A DNA stretch of 64,000 bases from Clostridiaceae bacterium (GTDB lineage: Bacteria > Bacillota > Clostridia > Oscillospirales > Acutalibacteraceae), in NCBI GenBank assembly GCA_021769555.1, contig JAETSR010000011.1:16538-80537 (forward strand), in the 5' to 3' direction. Shown piece after piece: positions 8,370-15,797 of the stretch. The notes below the pieces were generated by a model. It did not search any database. It had not been told where the DNA came from and saw only the letters and a program-made list of their open reading frames with translations. Numbering within the stretch: the first letter of the stretch is position 1; every line of letters begins with the position of its first letter. A program made the translations under genes and the position numbers.

Positions 8370-8411
8370 TTTCAACAAACAGTTGAAATGTACTAAGAGA
8401 ACGTGTATAAT
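8370..8411 (+). promoter_or_regulatory. tgt promoter with overlapping inverted repeat
   Basis: TTGAAA (8383-8388), 17 bp, TATAAT (8406-8411): a near-consensus sigma-A promoter ending 29 bp before the tgt start. A perfect 7-bp inverted repeat, TTTCAAC (8370-8376) and GTTGAAA (8382-8388), overlaps the -35 and could be an operator. Confidence 0.8.
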
Positions 8412-8440
8412 ATCGGGAGTATAAACCGATGGAGGTTCCA

Positions 8441-9571
8441 ATGTACCGACTGATAAAAACCGAGGGCGCTGCCCGCCGGGGAGAGCTTGCCACTGTGCAC
8501 GGCACGGTGCAGACCCCGGGCTTTATGAACGTTGCCACAGCCGGAGCCATAAAGGGCGCTGTGTCGGCATATGACCTTAAAGAGCTGGACTGCCAGGTGC
8601 AGCTCTGCAACACCTATCACCTGCACCTTCGCCCGGGAGACGAGACCGTGAGGAAGCTTGGGGGAATCCGGAAGTTCACCGGCTGGAACGGCCCGGTGCT
8701 CACGGACAGCGGAGGCTTTCAGGTGTTTTCCCTGGCAAAGCTCAGAAATATCAGGGAGGAGGGGGTCACCTTTGCCTCCCATATTGACGGGCACAGGATA
8801 TTTATGGGGCCGGAGGAGAGTATGCGTATCCAGTCGAACCTGGGCTCCACCATTGCGATGGCCTTTGACGAATGTGTGGAAAACCCGGCGGAGTATGACT
8901 ACGCAAAGCTGTCCTGCGCCAGGACCACACGGTGGCTTCAAAGGTGCAAGGCTGAGATGGGGAGGCTCAACGCCCTTGAAGACACTCTTAACCCAAGGCA
9001 AATGCTCTTTGGCATAAACCAGGGCTGTACCTATCCAGACCTTAGGATAGAGCATATGAAACAGATAGCGGACATGGACCTGGACGGCTACGGTATCGGC
9101 GGCCTGGCCGTTGGAGAGCCCGCAGAGGTGATGTACTCGGTTATCGAGGCCATAGAGCCGCATATGCCAAAGGACAAGATACGCTATTTAATGGGCGTCG
9201 GCACTCCTGCTAATATTCTTGAGGGCGTGCGCAGGGGAGTGGACCTGTTCGACTGCGTTATGCCCACCAGAAACGCCCGGCACGGCCACGCCTTTACAAT
9301 GGAGGGCTGCAGGAATCTGCTGAACGCCAAGTACACCCTGGACGAGGCCCCGCTGGACGGGCAGTGCGGCTGCCCGGTCTGCCAAAGGTTCTCCAGGGCT
9401 TATATCCACCACCTGTTCAAGGCCGGGGAAATGCTCGCCATGCGCCTGACGGTCATGCATAACCTGTATTTTTACAATAACCTGCTCAAGAAAATTCGCG
9501 GAGCTCTGGACGAGGACCGTTTCGAGGCGTTCTACAGGGAGAATATCGAGGCGCTGAGCCGAAGGATATAG
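8441..9571 (+). CDS. tgt: tRNA-guanine(34) transglycosylase (queuine tRNA-ribosyltransferase)
   Basis: 376 residues, full length for bacterial Tgt. The enzyme swaps guanine 34 of GUN-anticodon tRNAs for preQ1 (the queuosine pathway). Visible motifs are the substrate loop with Asp in TDSGGFQVFSL, the GGLAVGE pocket, the nucleophile region GVDLFDCVMPTRNARHG, and the zinc site CGCPVC...YIHHL near the C-terminus. The ATG at 8441 is preferred because GGAGG (8431-8435) lies 5 nt upstream; an ATG at 8429 overlaps that site. No other queuosine genes are nearby. The following gene is yajC under its own promoter, a pairing common in bacteria (tgt-yajC-secDF). Confidence 0.97.
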   Translation: MYRLIKTEGAARRGELATVHGTVQTPGFMNVATAGAIKGAVSAYDLKELDCQVQLCNTYHLHLRPGDETVRKLGGIRKFTGWNGPVLTDSGGFQVFSLAKLRNIREEGVTFASHIDGHRIFMGPEESMRIQSNLGSTIAMAFDECVENPAEYDYAKLSCARTTRWLQRCKAEMGRLNALEDTLNPRQMLFGINQGCTYPDLRIEHMKQIADMDLDGYGIGGLAVGEPAEVMYSVIEAIEPHMPKDKIRYLMGVGTPANILEGVRRGVDLFDCVMPTRNARHGHAFTMEGCRNLLNAKYTLDEAPLDGQCGCPVCQRFSRAYIHHLFKAGEMLAMRLTVMHNLYFYNNLLKKIRGALDEDRFEAFYRENIEALSRRI

Positions 9572-9588
9572 CCCTGAAAAATAAATGC

Positions 9589-9617
9589 TTGCAAGTTTGC
9601 GGTTTTCCTGATATAAT
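9589..9617 (+). promoter_or_regulatory. yajC promoter
   Basis: TTGCAA (9589-9594), 17 bp, TATAAT (9612-9617), just after the tgt stop codon. The predicted transcription start is near 9624. Confidence 0.72.
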
Positions 9618-9653
9618 CATTAGTAATCATTGGAAGGGATGTGTTCACAAACG

Positions 9654-9992
9654 ATGTACAACCTTAATTTACTTGACGCTTCAGCGGCCCAGGGAAGCGG
9701 CGGAGGCATGAGCCTTATCGTGATGCTTTTGGTCTACGGCCTGTTCTTCGTGGCGCTGTACTTTATCTTCTTCCGTCCTCAGAACAAGAAGAAGAAAAAG
9801 GAAGCCGAAATGCGCAAGAACGCCCAGGTCGGCGATGAAATCACTACCATCGGCGGAATTTGCGGGCGAATTGTGGCGGTAAAGGATGAATCCGAGTCGG
9901 TCATAATAGAGACCGGCAGCGACAAGTCGAAGCTCCGCGTGAAGCGCTGGGCCATCGGCAGCGTAGATACCGTACACGAGGACGACGCCTGA
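9654..9992 (+). CDS. yajC: Preprotein translocase subunit YajC
   Basis: 112 residues, typical for YajC, the small auxiliary component of the SecDF-YajC translocon complex. A short N-terminal segment with SAAQGSGGG precedes one membrane helix (about 20-40, MSLIVMLLVYGLFFVALYFI) ending in the diagnostic FFRPQNKKKKKEAEM. The soluble domain has GDEITTIGGICGRIVAVKDE. The start is uncertain: ATG at 9654 gives the usual short N-terminus, but the GGAAGGG at 9632-9638 is far upstream (15 nt), and in-frame ATG 9639 or TTG 9630 are possible. secD/secF are not adjacent here. Confidence 0.93.
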   Translation: MYNLNLLDASAAQGSGGGMSLIVMLLVYGLFFVALYFIFFRPQNKKKKKEAEMRKNAQVGDEITTIGGICGRIVAVKDESESVIIETGSDKSKLRVKRWAIGSVDTVHEDDA

Positions 9993-10071
9993 TTTTTGGC
10001 AGTATTCGGGAATAAAAGGGCCTTGCAGCGCATAGTATTACACATACTAAGAGCTGTGAGGTCTTTTTGTT

Positions 10072-10449
10072 ATGAAATGGGTAAGAGCTTTGATACTTTC
10101 CGCTGTAGTTACCGCCGGGGCAAGCCTGCTGCTTCTGTCCGTGATTACCTTTTTTGTCTGCCGCTCAGGGTCCCTGCCGAGAGGTTCTGTTACCATCATC
10201 ACCACCATAGCCGCCTGCGCAGCCGTGTTTTTGGGAGGCTTTCTCTCTACGCTGTCTGTGCGGGAGAAGGGGCTGCTGCTGGGCCTGGGAGCAGGGGCGG
10301 TATTTGCTGTATTCGCGGGCATAGTGTCCGTGCTGATATTCCGGGCTGAGCTGGGCCCTGCAAGCGCGGGGAAGATAGCGGCAGTGCTCCTGAGCGGGGC
10401 CATCGGCGGTGTGCTTGGGGCCAACAGGAAGAGCAAGGTGAAATTCTGA
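10072..10449 (+). CDS. TIGR04086-type membrane protein
   Basis: 125 residues with four hydrophobic helices (about 5-27, 40-60, 67-90 and 100-118) and a basic C-terminal end (NRKSKVKF). This size, topology and position after yajC match the TIGR04086/DUF3792 family of Firmicutes, whose function is unknown. GTGAGG lies 9 nt before the ATG. The 79-bp gap after yajC contains a hairpin with an internal loop (10026-10056) followed by TTTTT (10064-10068), which might attenuate expression. No promoter was seen, so it probably relies on the yajC promoter. Confidence 0.8.
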   Translation: MKWVRALILSAVVTAGASLLLLSVITFFVCRSGSLPRGSVTIITTIAACAAVFLGGFLSTLSVREKGLLLGLGAGAVFAVFAGIVSVLIFRAELGPASAGKIAAVLLSGAIGGVLGANRKSKVKF

Positions 10450-10460
10450 GGCTTACAATC

Positions 10461-10522
10461 CTGTAACCCCTGGTTACAGTTGCGATATATAGGTTGAAAC
10501 ACATAATATCTCCTGATATAAT
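10461..10522 (+). promoter_or_regulatory. Promoter with upstream inverted repeat for the DUF4349 gene
   Basis: TTGAAA (10494-10499), 17 bp, TGA-TATAAT (10517-10522): a very strong extended -10 promoter. A perfect 8-bp inverted repeat with a 3-nt centre, CTGTAACC (10461-10468) and GGTTACAG (10472-10479), ends 14 bp upstream of the -35. It lacks a T tract and therefore looks like an operator. Confidence 0.75.
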
Positions 10523-10559
10523 ATAGAAAAAACTATATTAAGAATTGGGAGGTTAGAGC

Positions 10560-11522
10560 ATGAAACGCACGAAAAGAGCGGTTATATCCATTGGCCTTGC
10601 GATAATTGTTTTGCTTACATTCGGGGCCTGCGGCAGCAGCGGCGGGAACAAAACCGGCTCGGCCAGCAGTTCCGCCTCTTACAGCGAGGGTCCATCGGCT
10701 GAGCAGGGGATTCCGGAGGAGGGCTTTGACGGGGAAGCTGAGACCGGCGGCATAGAAGCCGTCCGCCCCCAGGACAGGAAGCTTATAACCACTGTGAATA
10801 TGCAGGCCGAGACTAAGGATTATGACTCATTCATGTCCTGGCTGGAGTCCCATGTGGCCGGTGCGGGAGGGTATATCGAGGCGTCAGATATGTACGCCTA
10901 CAGCGAGCGGGAGCGAAGCAGCGACCTGACCCTCCGTATCCCCGCGGACAAGCTGAACGGTTTTTTGCGGGAGGTGGGCGAGACCTGCAACGTCCTTCAG
11001 CGCTCGGTGCAGGAGGAGGACGTGACCCTCAGCTATGTGGACGCTGAGAGCTATCGGGACGCGTTGCTGGTGGAGCAGGAACGCCTTTTGGAGCTCCTAG
11101 AGAAAGCAGACAGCCTGACAGATATCATGAGCATTGAGGACAGGCTCACAACGGTGCGGTATCAGCTGCAAAACTATGAGTCGACCCTTAGAGTGTATGA
11201 TAACCAGATAAACTACAGCACCGTGCACCTCTCTATCCACGAGGTTGCCGAGCTCACAGTGCCGGCGCCTGAAAGCTGGGGCAGCAGGGCTTTAGAGGGC
11301 ATGAAGGAGAACGCCAAGAGCATTGGGAGATTCTTCCAGGAGCTGGGGCTGTTCCTTGTGACACATCTGCCCACAATTCTGCTGCTGGGCCTGATAGTCC
11401 TGATAATCCTGCTGGCAACGGCTAAAAAACGCCGCCAGGCTAAGGAGCGCCGCATTCAGCAGAAGGAGCTTCTGCGCTCTATGCACGGACAAACGGATTC
11501 AGAGGAGAGCCAAAATAAGTGA
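10560..11522 (+). CDS. DUF4349 putative lipoprotein
   Basis: 320 residues. An N-terminal hydrophobic signal ends in a lipobox-like TFGAC, followed by a Ser/Gly-rich linker. The DUF4349 domain (about 75-235) begins DRKLITTVNMQAETKDYD and contains a long central coiled coil (EQERLLELLEKADSLTDIM). A C-terminal membrane helix (about 265-288) is followed by a very basic cytoplasmic tail (AKKRRQAKERR). GGGAGG lies 6 nt before the ATG. Family members are membrane-tethered proteins of unknown role. This gene has its own strong promoter and appears monocistronic. Confidence 0.88.
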   Translation: MKRTKRAVISIGLAIIVLLTFGACGSSGGNKTGSASSSASYSEGPSAEQGIPEEGFDGEAETGGIEAVRPQDRKLITTVNMQAETKDYDSFMSWLESHVAGAGGYIEASDMYAYSERERSSDLTLRIPADKLNGFLREVGETCNVLQRSVQEEDVTLSYVDAESYRDALLVEQERLLELLEKADSLTDIMSIEDRLTTVRYQLQNYESTLRVYDNQINYSTVHLSIHEVAELTVPAPESWGSRALEGMKENAKSIGRFFQELGLFLVTHLPTILLLGLIVLIILLATAKKRRQAKERRIQQKELLRSMHGQTDSEESQNK

Positions 11523-11563
11523 ACTATGCTCTGAAGGCATATTTATCTATGCGCCAAAGGCAT

Positions 11564-11592
11564 TTGCATTTTTTGAAAAAGTGGAGTATAAT
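11564..11592 (+). promoter_or_regulatory. Promoter of the DUF3737 gene
   Basis: TATAAT (11587-11592) with TTGCAT (11564-11569) 17 bp upstream. The -10 is perfect and the -35 is moderate. A TTGAAA at 11573 is too close to be the partner. Confidence 0.6.
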
Positions 11593-11640
11593 GGTAGACA
11601 TTAGAAAACCGCCTGTTTTAGTGCAAAGGAGCATAGTGAT

Positions 11641-12492
11641 ATGACAGTGATTGAAAACAAAACTTTTGACGAGGAACGCGCCTTATATGGGAGCGAGGGG
11701 CTGACTGTGAAAAACTGCCGGTTCGACGGGCCGGCGGACGGTGAAAGCGCATTCAAGGAGTGCCGGGACATCAGGGTGGAGGACTGCTTTTTCAATCTGC
11801 GGTACCCATTCTGGCATGACGAGGGCGCGGTCATAGAGCGCTGTGAGATGACGGAGCGCTGCCGCGCGGCGCTCTGGTACTCAAACCATGTGGAGATTGC
11901 CGACAGCAGGCTCAACGGCATAAAGGCCCTCAGGGAGTGCTCGGATATTAAAATGCGGGACTGCACTGTAGTTTCACCGGAGTTTGGCTGGTCCGTCCGG
12001 GGCATTGAGATGAAGGACTCTTCCGTTGAGGGGGAGTATTTCATGATGCGCTCAGATAAGCTGCGCTTTGACAATGTGACGCTCAAGGGAAAGTATTCCT
12101 TCCAGTACATTGAAAATTCAGTCTTTGAGAACTGCAATTTTGACACGAAAGACGCTTTCTGGCACGCTAAAAATGTAACGGTCCGCAACAGCGTCATAAA
12201 GGGCGAATACCTGGCGTGGTACTGTGAGAACGTTACCTTTGAGAACTGCAGGATAATCGGGACTCAGCCGCTGTGCTACTGCAAGGGTCTGAAGCTCATA
12301 GAATGTGAGATGATAGACACAGACCTGAGCTTTGAGCGCTCAGAGGTCGAAGCCGTTCTGACCTCGCCTATTATCAGCATTAAGAATCCGCTCTCCGGCC
12401 ATATCACTGTGCCCGGAGTGGGTGAGATAATCAGGGACGACCCCAATTCCAGAGGCGAGGTCACGGTGGTCAAGAACCGCTGCTGTGCATAA
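11641..12492 (+). CDS. DUF3737 right-handed beta-helix protein
   Basis: 283 residues without a signal peptide or membrane helix. It consists almost entirely of short imperfect repeats of about 18-22 residues (patterns like VKNCRFDG, VEDCFFN, IERCEM, FENCNF, FENCRI), the signature of a stacked parallel beta-helix and of the DUF3737 family. The start MTVIENKTFDEERALYG is typical. The family is widespread in gut Firmicutes and Bacteroidetes, but its activity is unknown. An AAAGGAG ribosome binding site precedes the ATG. It appears monocistronic. The pectate-lyase-like fold alone does not prove carbohydrate activity. Confidence 0.88.
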   Translation: MTVIENKTFDEERALYGSEGLTVKNCRFDGPADGESAFKECRDIRVEDCFFNLRYPFWHDEGAVIERCEMTERCRAALWYSNHVEIADSRLNGIKALRECSDIKMRDCTVVSPEFGWSVRGIEMKDSSVEGEYFMMRSDKLRFDNVTLKGKYSFQYIENSVFENCNFDTKDAFWHAKNVTVRNSVIKGEYLAWYCENVTFENCRIIGTQPLCYCKGLKLIECEMIDTDLSFERSEVEAVLTSPIISIKNPLSGHITVPGVGEIIRDDPNSRGEVTVVKNRCCA

Positions 12493-12571
12493 GAAGCTGC
12501 ATATTTCGTATTTTTTCGGGCAAGAATACACATAAATTACCGGGTTTTACATGCCCATATGAGTGTGAAAA

Positions 12572-13312
12572 ATGGATACCTCTTATTTTTGGGAGACCGA
12601 ATATACTTTGCCGCCTGACGCCCCGGGCTTTTCCCACTTCTGCCCGGGGCACCTGCTTTGGCTTGGGGGCACGGCGGCGCTCTGTACGGTGATGTTCATT
12701 TTCTACAGAAGGTTGGGGGAGAGGAGCAGGCTGATATGCCTCAGAGCTTTGGCGGCGCTGCTTTTATGCGATGAGCTTTTCAAATATGGCATAGCGGCAT
12801 ACAGCGGAGAGTTCCGTCCGTCCTTTCTTCCCCTGCACCTTTGCAGTATCAATATCTTTCTCATAACGGCCGACGCAATCAAGGCAAATGAGCTGCTTCG
12901 TGAGATACTGTACGCGGTGTGTATGCCTGGGGCGTTCTTCGCGCTGGTGTTTCCGGGATGGAGCTATCTGCCTCTTCTAAATGGGCTTTGTATCCATAGC
13001 TTCACGGCGCATATCCTGCTGCTTTTATATCCGCTGCTGCTGATAGCAGGCGGCTTTCGGCCAAGGTTCCGAAGGTTCCTCCGGACGCTGCCGGCGGCGC
13101 TGGTGGTGACGGTAATTATAGCATGCTTCAACAGGGCCTTCGGCACGAACTTCATGTTCCTGGCAAGAGCGGGGGAGGGAAACCCGCTGAGCTGGTTCGA
13201 GAGCTTCCTGGGCAGTCCGGGATATCTTCTGGGCATACCGGTGACAGCGGCCGCCTGCTGGGCGGTATTATACGGAGCCCCGGCACTTAAAAAAAGACTT
13301 GACAAGACCTGA
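12572..13312 (+). CDS. TIGR02206/YwaF-family integral membrane protein
   Basis: 246 residues with about six to seven membrane helices. The motif FLPLHLCSINIF in the middle and the internal SFTAHILLLLYPLLL segment are characteristic of the YwaF/TIGR02206 family, uncharacterised integral membrane proteins of Firmicutes. It starts at ATG 12572; the upstream ribosome binding site is weak (GAGTGTGAAAA). The gene ends 8 bp after the -35 element of the next transcription unit begins, so the downstream promoter is embedded in its 3' end. No operon partner is evident. Confidence 0.85.
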   Translation: MDTSYFWETEYTLPPDAPGFSHFCPGHLLWLGGTAALCTVMFIFYRRLGERSRLICLRALAALLLCDELFKYGIAAYSGEFRPSFLPLHLCSINIFLITADAIKANELLREILYAVCMPGAFFALVFPGWSYLPLLNGLCIHSFTAHILLLLYPLLLIAGGFRPRFRRFLRTLPAALVVTVIIACFNRAFGTNFMFLARAGEGNPLSWFESFLGSPGYLLGIPVTAAACWAVLYGAPALKKRLDKT

Positions 13313-13327
13313 CGCCGGTGCTATAAT
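13299..13327 (+). promoter_or_regulatory. Consensus promoter of the structured leader RNA
   Basis: TTGACA (13299-13304), 17 bp, TATAAT (13322-13327): a perfect sigma-A consensus promoter. The -35 lies inside the last codons of the YwaF gene. The predicted start is at about 13334. Confidence 0.92.
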
Positions 13328-13333
13328 GCAGAA

Positions 13334-13523
13334 AATCAACAGTCAGGAGTTATTTCTATGCAGTTACTCACGGCGAAACAGAACAGCATGCTCCTGCGGC
13401 CTGCTTTCACCTATTGGTGCGAGGGCAGGTCTGCATTGCTGTGTGTGCCGCCGGATAGGTGATATATTCTCCGGACAAAGTTAGCAGTGCAGACAGGGTG
13501 ACTTACCCGCTGCACTGTTTTTT
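13334..13523 (+). ncRNA. Structured leader RNA: candidate riboswitch/attenuator (or 6S-like RNA)
   Basis: About 190 nt from a consensus promoter to a T tract. Closing stem: AAC, GTC, GGAG (13338-13349) pair with CTCC, GAC, GTT (13469-13482). A large internal loop then leads to a long irregular hairpin: CGGC/GCCG (13371-13374/13447-13450), ACAGCATGC with GCATTGCTGT (13383-13391/13433-13442, one bulge), CCTGC/GCAGG (13400-13404/13425-13429), and CACC-TATT-GGTG. The terminator follows directly. Segment 13431-13440 (CTGCATTGCT) can instead pair with the terminator's 5' arm 13483-13492 (10 bp, one G-U), giving an antiterminator. The methyltransferase ATG is 28 nt beyond, and I see no other promoter for it. 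The two-state pairing favours a regulated leader. The closed stem/large bubble/hairpin outline also resembles 6S RNA. I recognise no known riboswitch consensus. Confidence 0.6.
13483..13523 (+). terminator. Terminator in the methyltransferase leader
   Basis: Arm AGCAGTGCAG (13483-13492) pairs with CTGCACTGTT (13510-13519). An inner GGGT-GACTT-ACCC hairpin stacks within, and TTTTTT (13518-13523) follows. It lies just before the ribosome binding site of the methyltransferase gene. Confidence 0.88.
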
Positions 13524-13551
13524 GTTGGTTAAACTATAAGGAGGCGGTAAA

Positions 13552-14367
13552 ATGCAGGCAAAAGATTATCTGGAACAGTATTATGGCAGGTACGACGAGG
13601 ACGGCCGGCTTGAGCCACAGCACGGCAGGGTGGAGTTTATCACCACAATGAAATATATCAAAAAGTACCTTCGTCCCGGTATGCGCATGCTTGAAATAGG
13701 CGCCGGGACCGGCCGTTACAGCCATGCGCTGGCCAGGGAAGGGTACACAGTGGACGCGGTGGAGCTTGTGGAGAGCAATATCGAGATTTTCAGAAAAAAC
13801 ACAAAGCCCGGGGAACCGGTAAATATCACTCAGGGCGATGCAAGGGAGCTGGCGGCTCATGCCGGAGACACCTACGATATCACGCTTCTGCTTGGCCCCA
13901 TGTACCACCTGTTCACCCGGGAGGACCAGGAGAAAGCCCTGGCAGAGGCGGTAAGGGTGACAAAGCCGGGAGGCGTTATATTCGCCGCCTACTGTATGGG
14001 CGACCCCAGCATTGTCTCCTACGGCTTCATCAGCGGGAACATACACCAGCTCATGGGGAAGGGAATGCTGGATGAGCAGACCTTCACTCCCCACTCGGAC
14101 CCCTGGGATATCTTCCAGCTGTACCGCAGGGAGGACATTGACAGTCTGAGGAGCCCTCTGCCTGTAGAACAGCTGCATTTCATATCAACCGACGGCTTTA
14201 CAAACTATATGCGGGAGACTGTGGACGCCATGGACGAAAAAACATATGAGCTTTATCTGAAATATCACCTGACAATATGCGAGCGCCAGGACATGACAGG
14301 CTGGTCCCACCACACCCTTGATGTGTTCCGAAAAGGGCAGAATATATCAAAAAATGCAGCGGAATGA
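13552..14367 (+). CDS. Class I SAM-dependent methyltransferase
   Basis: 271 residues. The Rossmann SAM-binding domain spans about residues 30-190, with motif I LEIGAGTGRYSHAL, the acidic end of strand 2 (VDAVELV), motif II/III GDARELAAH and post-I ITLLLGPMYHLF, then VTKPGGVIFAAYC. A C-terminal cap follows (about 195-271). AAGGAGGCGGTAAA precedes the ATG. The substrate is unknown; the family resembles small-molecule/ubiquinone-type methyltransferases. It lies directly downstream of a structured RNA with a terminator and has no visible promoter of its own, so its expression probably depends on read-through of that leader. Confidence 0.88.
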   Translation: MQAKDYLEQYYGRYDEDGRLEPQHGRVEFITTMKYIKKYLRPGMRMLEIGAGTGRYSHALAREGYTVDAVELVESNIEIFRKNTKPGEPVNITQGDARELAAHAGDTYDITLLLGPMYHLFTREDQEKALAEAVRVTKPGGVIFAAYCMGDPSIVSYGFISGNIHQLMGKGMLDEQTFTPHSDPWDIFQLYRREDIDSLRSPLPVEQLHFISTDGFTNYMRETVDAMDEKTYELYLKYHLTICERQDMTGWSHHTLDVFRKGQNISKNAAE

Positions 14368-14374
14368 GTTTTTG

Positions 14375-14403
14375 TTGACATTGCGGCTCTTTTCCTGTAC
14401 AAT
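14375..14403 (+). promoter_or_regulatory. Promoter of the CNNM/CBS gene
   Basis: TTGACA (14375-14380), 17 bp, TACAAT (14398-14403), 8 bp after the methyltransferase stop codon. Confidence 0.85.
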
Positions 14404-14450
14404 AATAATGATTTACAAATTTTTCCATAAGGAAAGGAGTTTCCACTATC

Positions 14451-15797
14451 ATGCCAGAAGACCCTGACGGTACTATCGCCATACTGCTTATACTGACAGT
14501 TATATTCATGCTCCTGTCGGCTTTTTACGCCGCCGGAGCCTCGGCTCTGTACAGCCTGTCATTCTCCCGGGTAAAGCGCGACGCTGACTCCGGAGACAGG
14601 AAGGCTAAGTCACTTTTAAAGATAATCGAGGCCCAGGAAACCGTGGTGTCCCCATTACAGTCGGGGCTGCTTCTGTGCGGCCTTTTGGGGCTTGCCTTTT
14701 GTATCACGGCCATACAGCGCCCCATAGCCGGGCTGTTCCCGGATACCATGGAGCCAGGGCTGCGCCTGGTCCTTGGGGGCCTTATAGCCGCGCTGGCATA
14801 TATCGTGCTGTTCTTTCTGCTGTGCGACCTTCTTCCAAAGAAGGCCGCGCGCCATTGGGCCCAGCGCTTCGCATACCGGCACGCAAGGCTGATTGGAGGC
14901 TTGTCCTCTGCGGCCATGCCCTTTTTGGCTGTGACGAATGCTATCGTAAACGGCATACTCCGGCTGCTTCGCATTGACCCACACAGCCTTGAGGACGCGG
15001 TAACTGAGGAAGAGATACTGCAGATGGTAGGCGAGGGGGAGGAAAAGGGCGTTATCGAGGAGACGGAGAAGGATATGATAGCCAATATCCTCGACTTTAA
15101 CGACACCGCCGCCGGGGAGATAATGACCCACCGCACGGATATAGCCGCTGTGCCTGATGACGCGGATATCACCCAGGTAGTTGCCGTGGCGCTGGAGCAC
15201 GGCTGTTCCCGCGTGCCGGTTTTCCACGAGGATATCGACTCGGTAGTGGGCATATGCTACGTAAAGGACCTGCTGCCATATGTCGGCGTTTCGGTGCCAA
15301 AAGCGGTGTCTGTCACAAAGCTTATGCGCCCTGCCTACTTTATCCCTGAGACGAAGAAATGCAGCCAGCTCTTTACCGAGATGACCGAGCGTAAGGTTCA
15401 GATAGCTATTATCGTGGACGAATACGGCGGCACAGCCGGGCTGATAACCCTTGAGGACCTGATGGAATCCATAGTCGGCAATATTCAGGACGAGTATGAC
15501 AACGAAGAGGAGGAAATACACCAGGTCAGCGAGACTGAGTTTACAGTGGACGGAACTGCCTCCATTGATGAGATATCGGACCTTGCTGAGGCGGAGCTTC
15601 CTGAGGGGAATTATGACACCATAGGGGGCCTGGTAACTGAGCTCCTTGGATATATCCCTAAGGAAGGGGAGCAGCCCCAGGTGGAGGTCGCGGGGCTGAG
15701 CATAAAGGTATTGGGCGTGGAGGACAGGCGGCTGTCCAGACTGCTTATTGTAAAGCTGCCGCCGGCAGCGGAGAATAAGGGTAAGGAGGACGAGTGA
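14451..15797 (+). CDS. Hemolysin-type CNNM/CBS domain membrane protein
   Basis: 448 residues. The N-terminal CNNM (DUF21) transmembrane domain has about four helices in residues 8-165 (ILTVIFMLLSAFYAAGASALYS). A pair of CBS domains follows at about 195-330, with the hallmark MTHRTDIAAVP and the acidic segment IIVDEYGGTAGLITLEDLMESIVG. A C-terminal CorC_HlyC domain (about 350-440) has EFTVDGTASIDEI and YDTIGGLVTELLG. Relatives are Mg2+/Co2+ transport or efflux proteins in the CorC/YrkA/MpfA group. GAAAGGAG lies upstream of ATG 14451. It overlaps the MATE gene by 4 bp (GTGA). Confidence 0.92.
   Translation: MPEDPDGTIAILLILTVIFMLLSAFYAAGASALYSLSFSRVKRDADSGDRKAKSLLKIIEAQETVVSPLQSGLLLCGLLGLAFCITAIQRPIAGLFPDTMEPGLRLVLGGLIAALAYIVLFFLLCDLLPKKAARHWAQRFAYRHARLIGGLSSAAMPFLAVTNAIVNGILRLLRIDPHSLEDAVTEEEILQMVGEGEEKGVIEETEKDMIANILDFNDTAAGEIMTHRTDIAAVPDDADITQVVAVALEHGCSRVPVFHEDIDSVVGICYVKDLLPYVGVSVPKAVSVTKLMRPAYFIPETKKCSQLFTEMTERKVQIAIIVDEYGGTAGLITLEDLMESIVGNIQDEYDNEEEEIHQVSETEFTVDGTASIDEISDLAEAELPEGNYDTIGGLVTELLGYIPKEGEQPQVEVAGLSIKVLGVEDRRLSRLLIVKLPPAAENKGKEDE

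Noticed and set aside
8393-8397. CTAAG on the plus strand in the tgt promoter
   Set aside because: It is a single copy without an 11-bp partner, so it does not extend the response-regulator operator finding to tgt.
10026-10068. Hairpin plus T tract between yajC and the TIGR04086 gene
   Set aside because: The stem is interrupted by a 3x3 internal loop and the T tract is 7 nt away, overlapping the ribosome binding region. It is too weak to call a terminator and is mentioned only under the downstream gene.
13491-13523. T-box-like AGGGTGACTTACCCGC in the methyltransferase leader
   Set aside because: It only loosely resembles AGGGTGGNACCGCG, lies inside the terminator rather than upstream of it, and the leader lacks Stem I features and an aminoacyl-tRNA or amino-acid gene downstream.
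13334-13523. Calling the leader RNA definitively 6S RNA
   Set aside because: The stem-bubble-hairpin outline fits, but the exact antiterminator pairing and the location directly before a promoter-less gene fit a regulated leader better. Left as an alternative.
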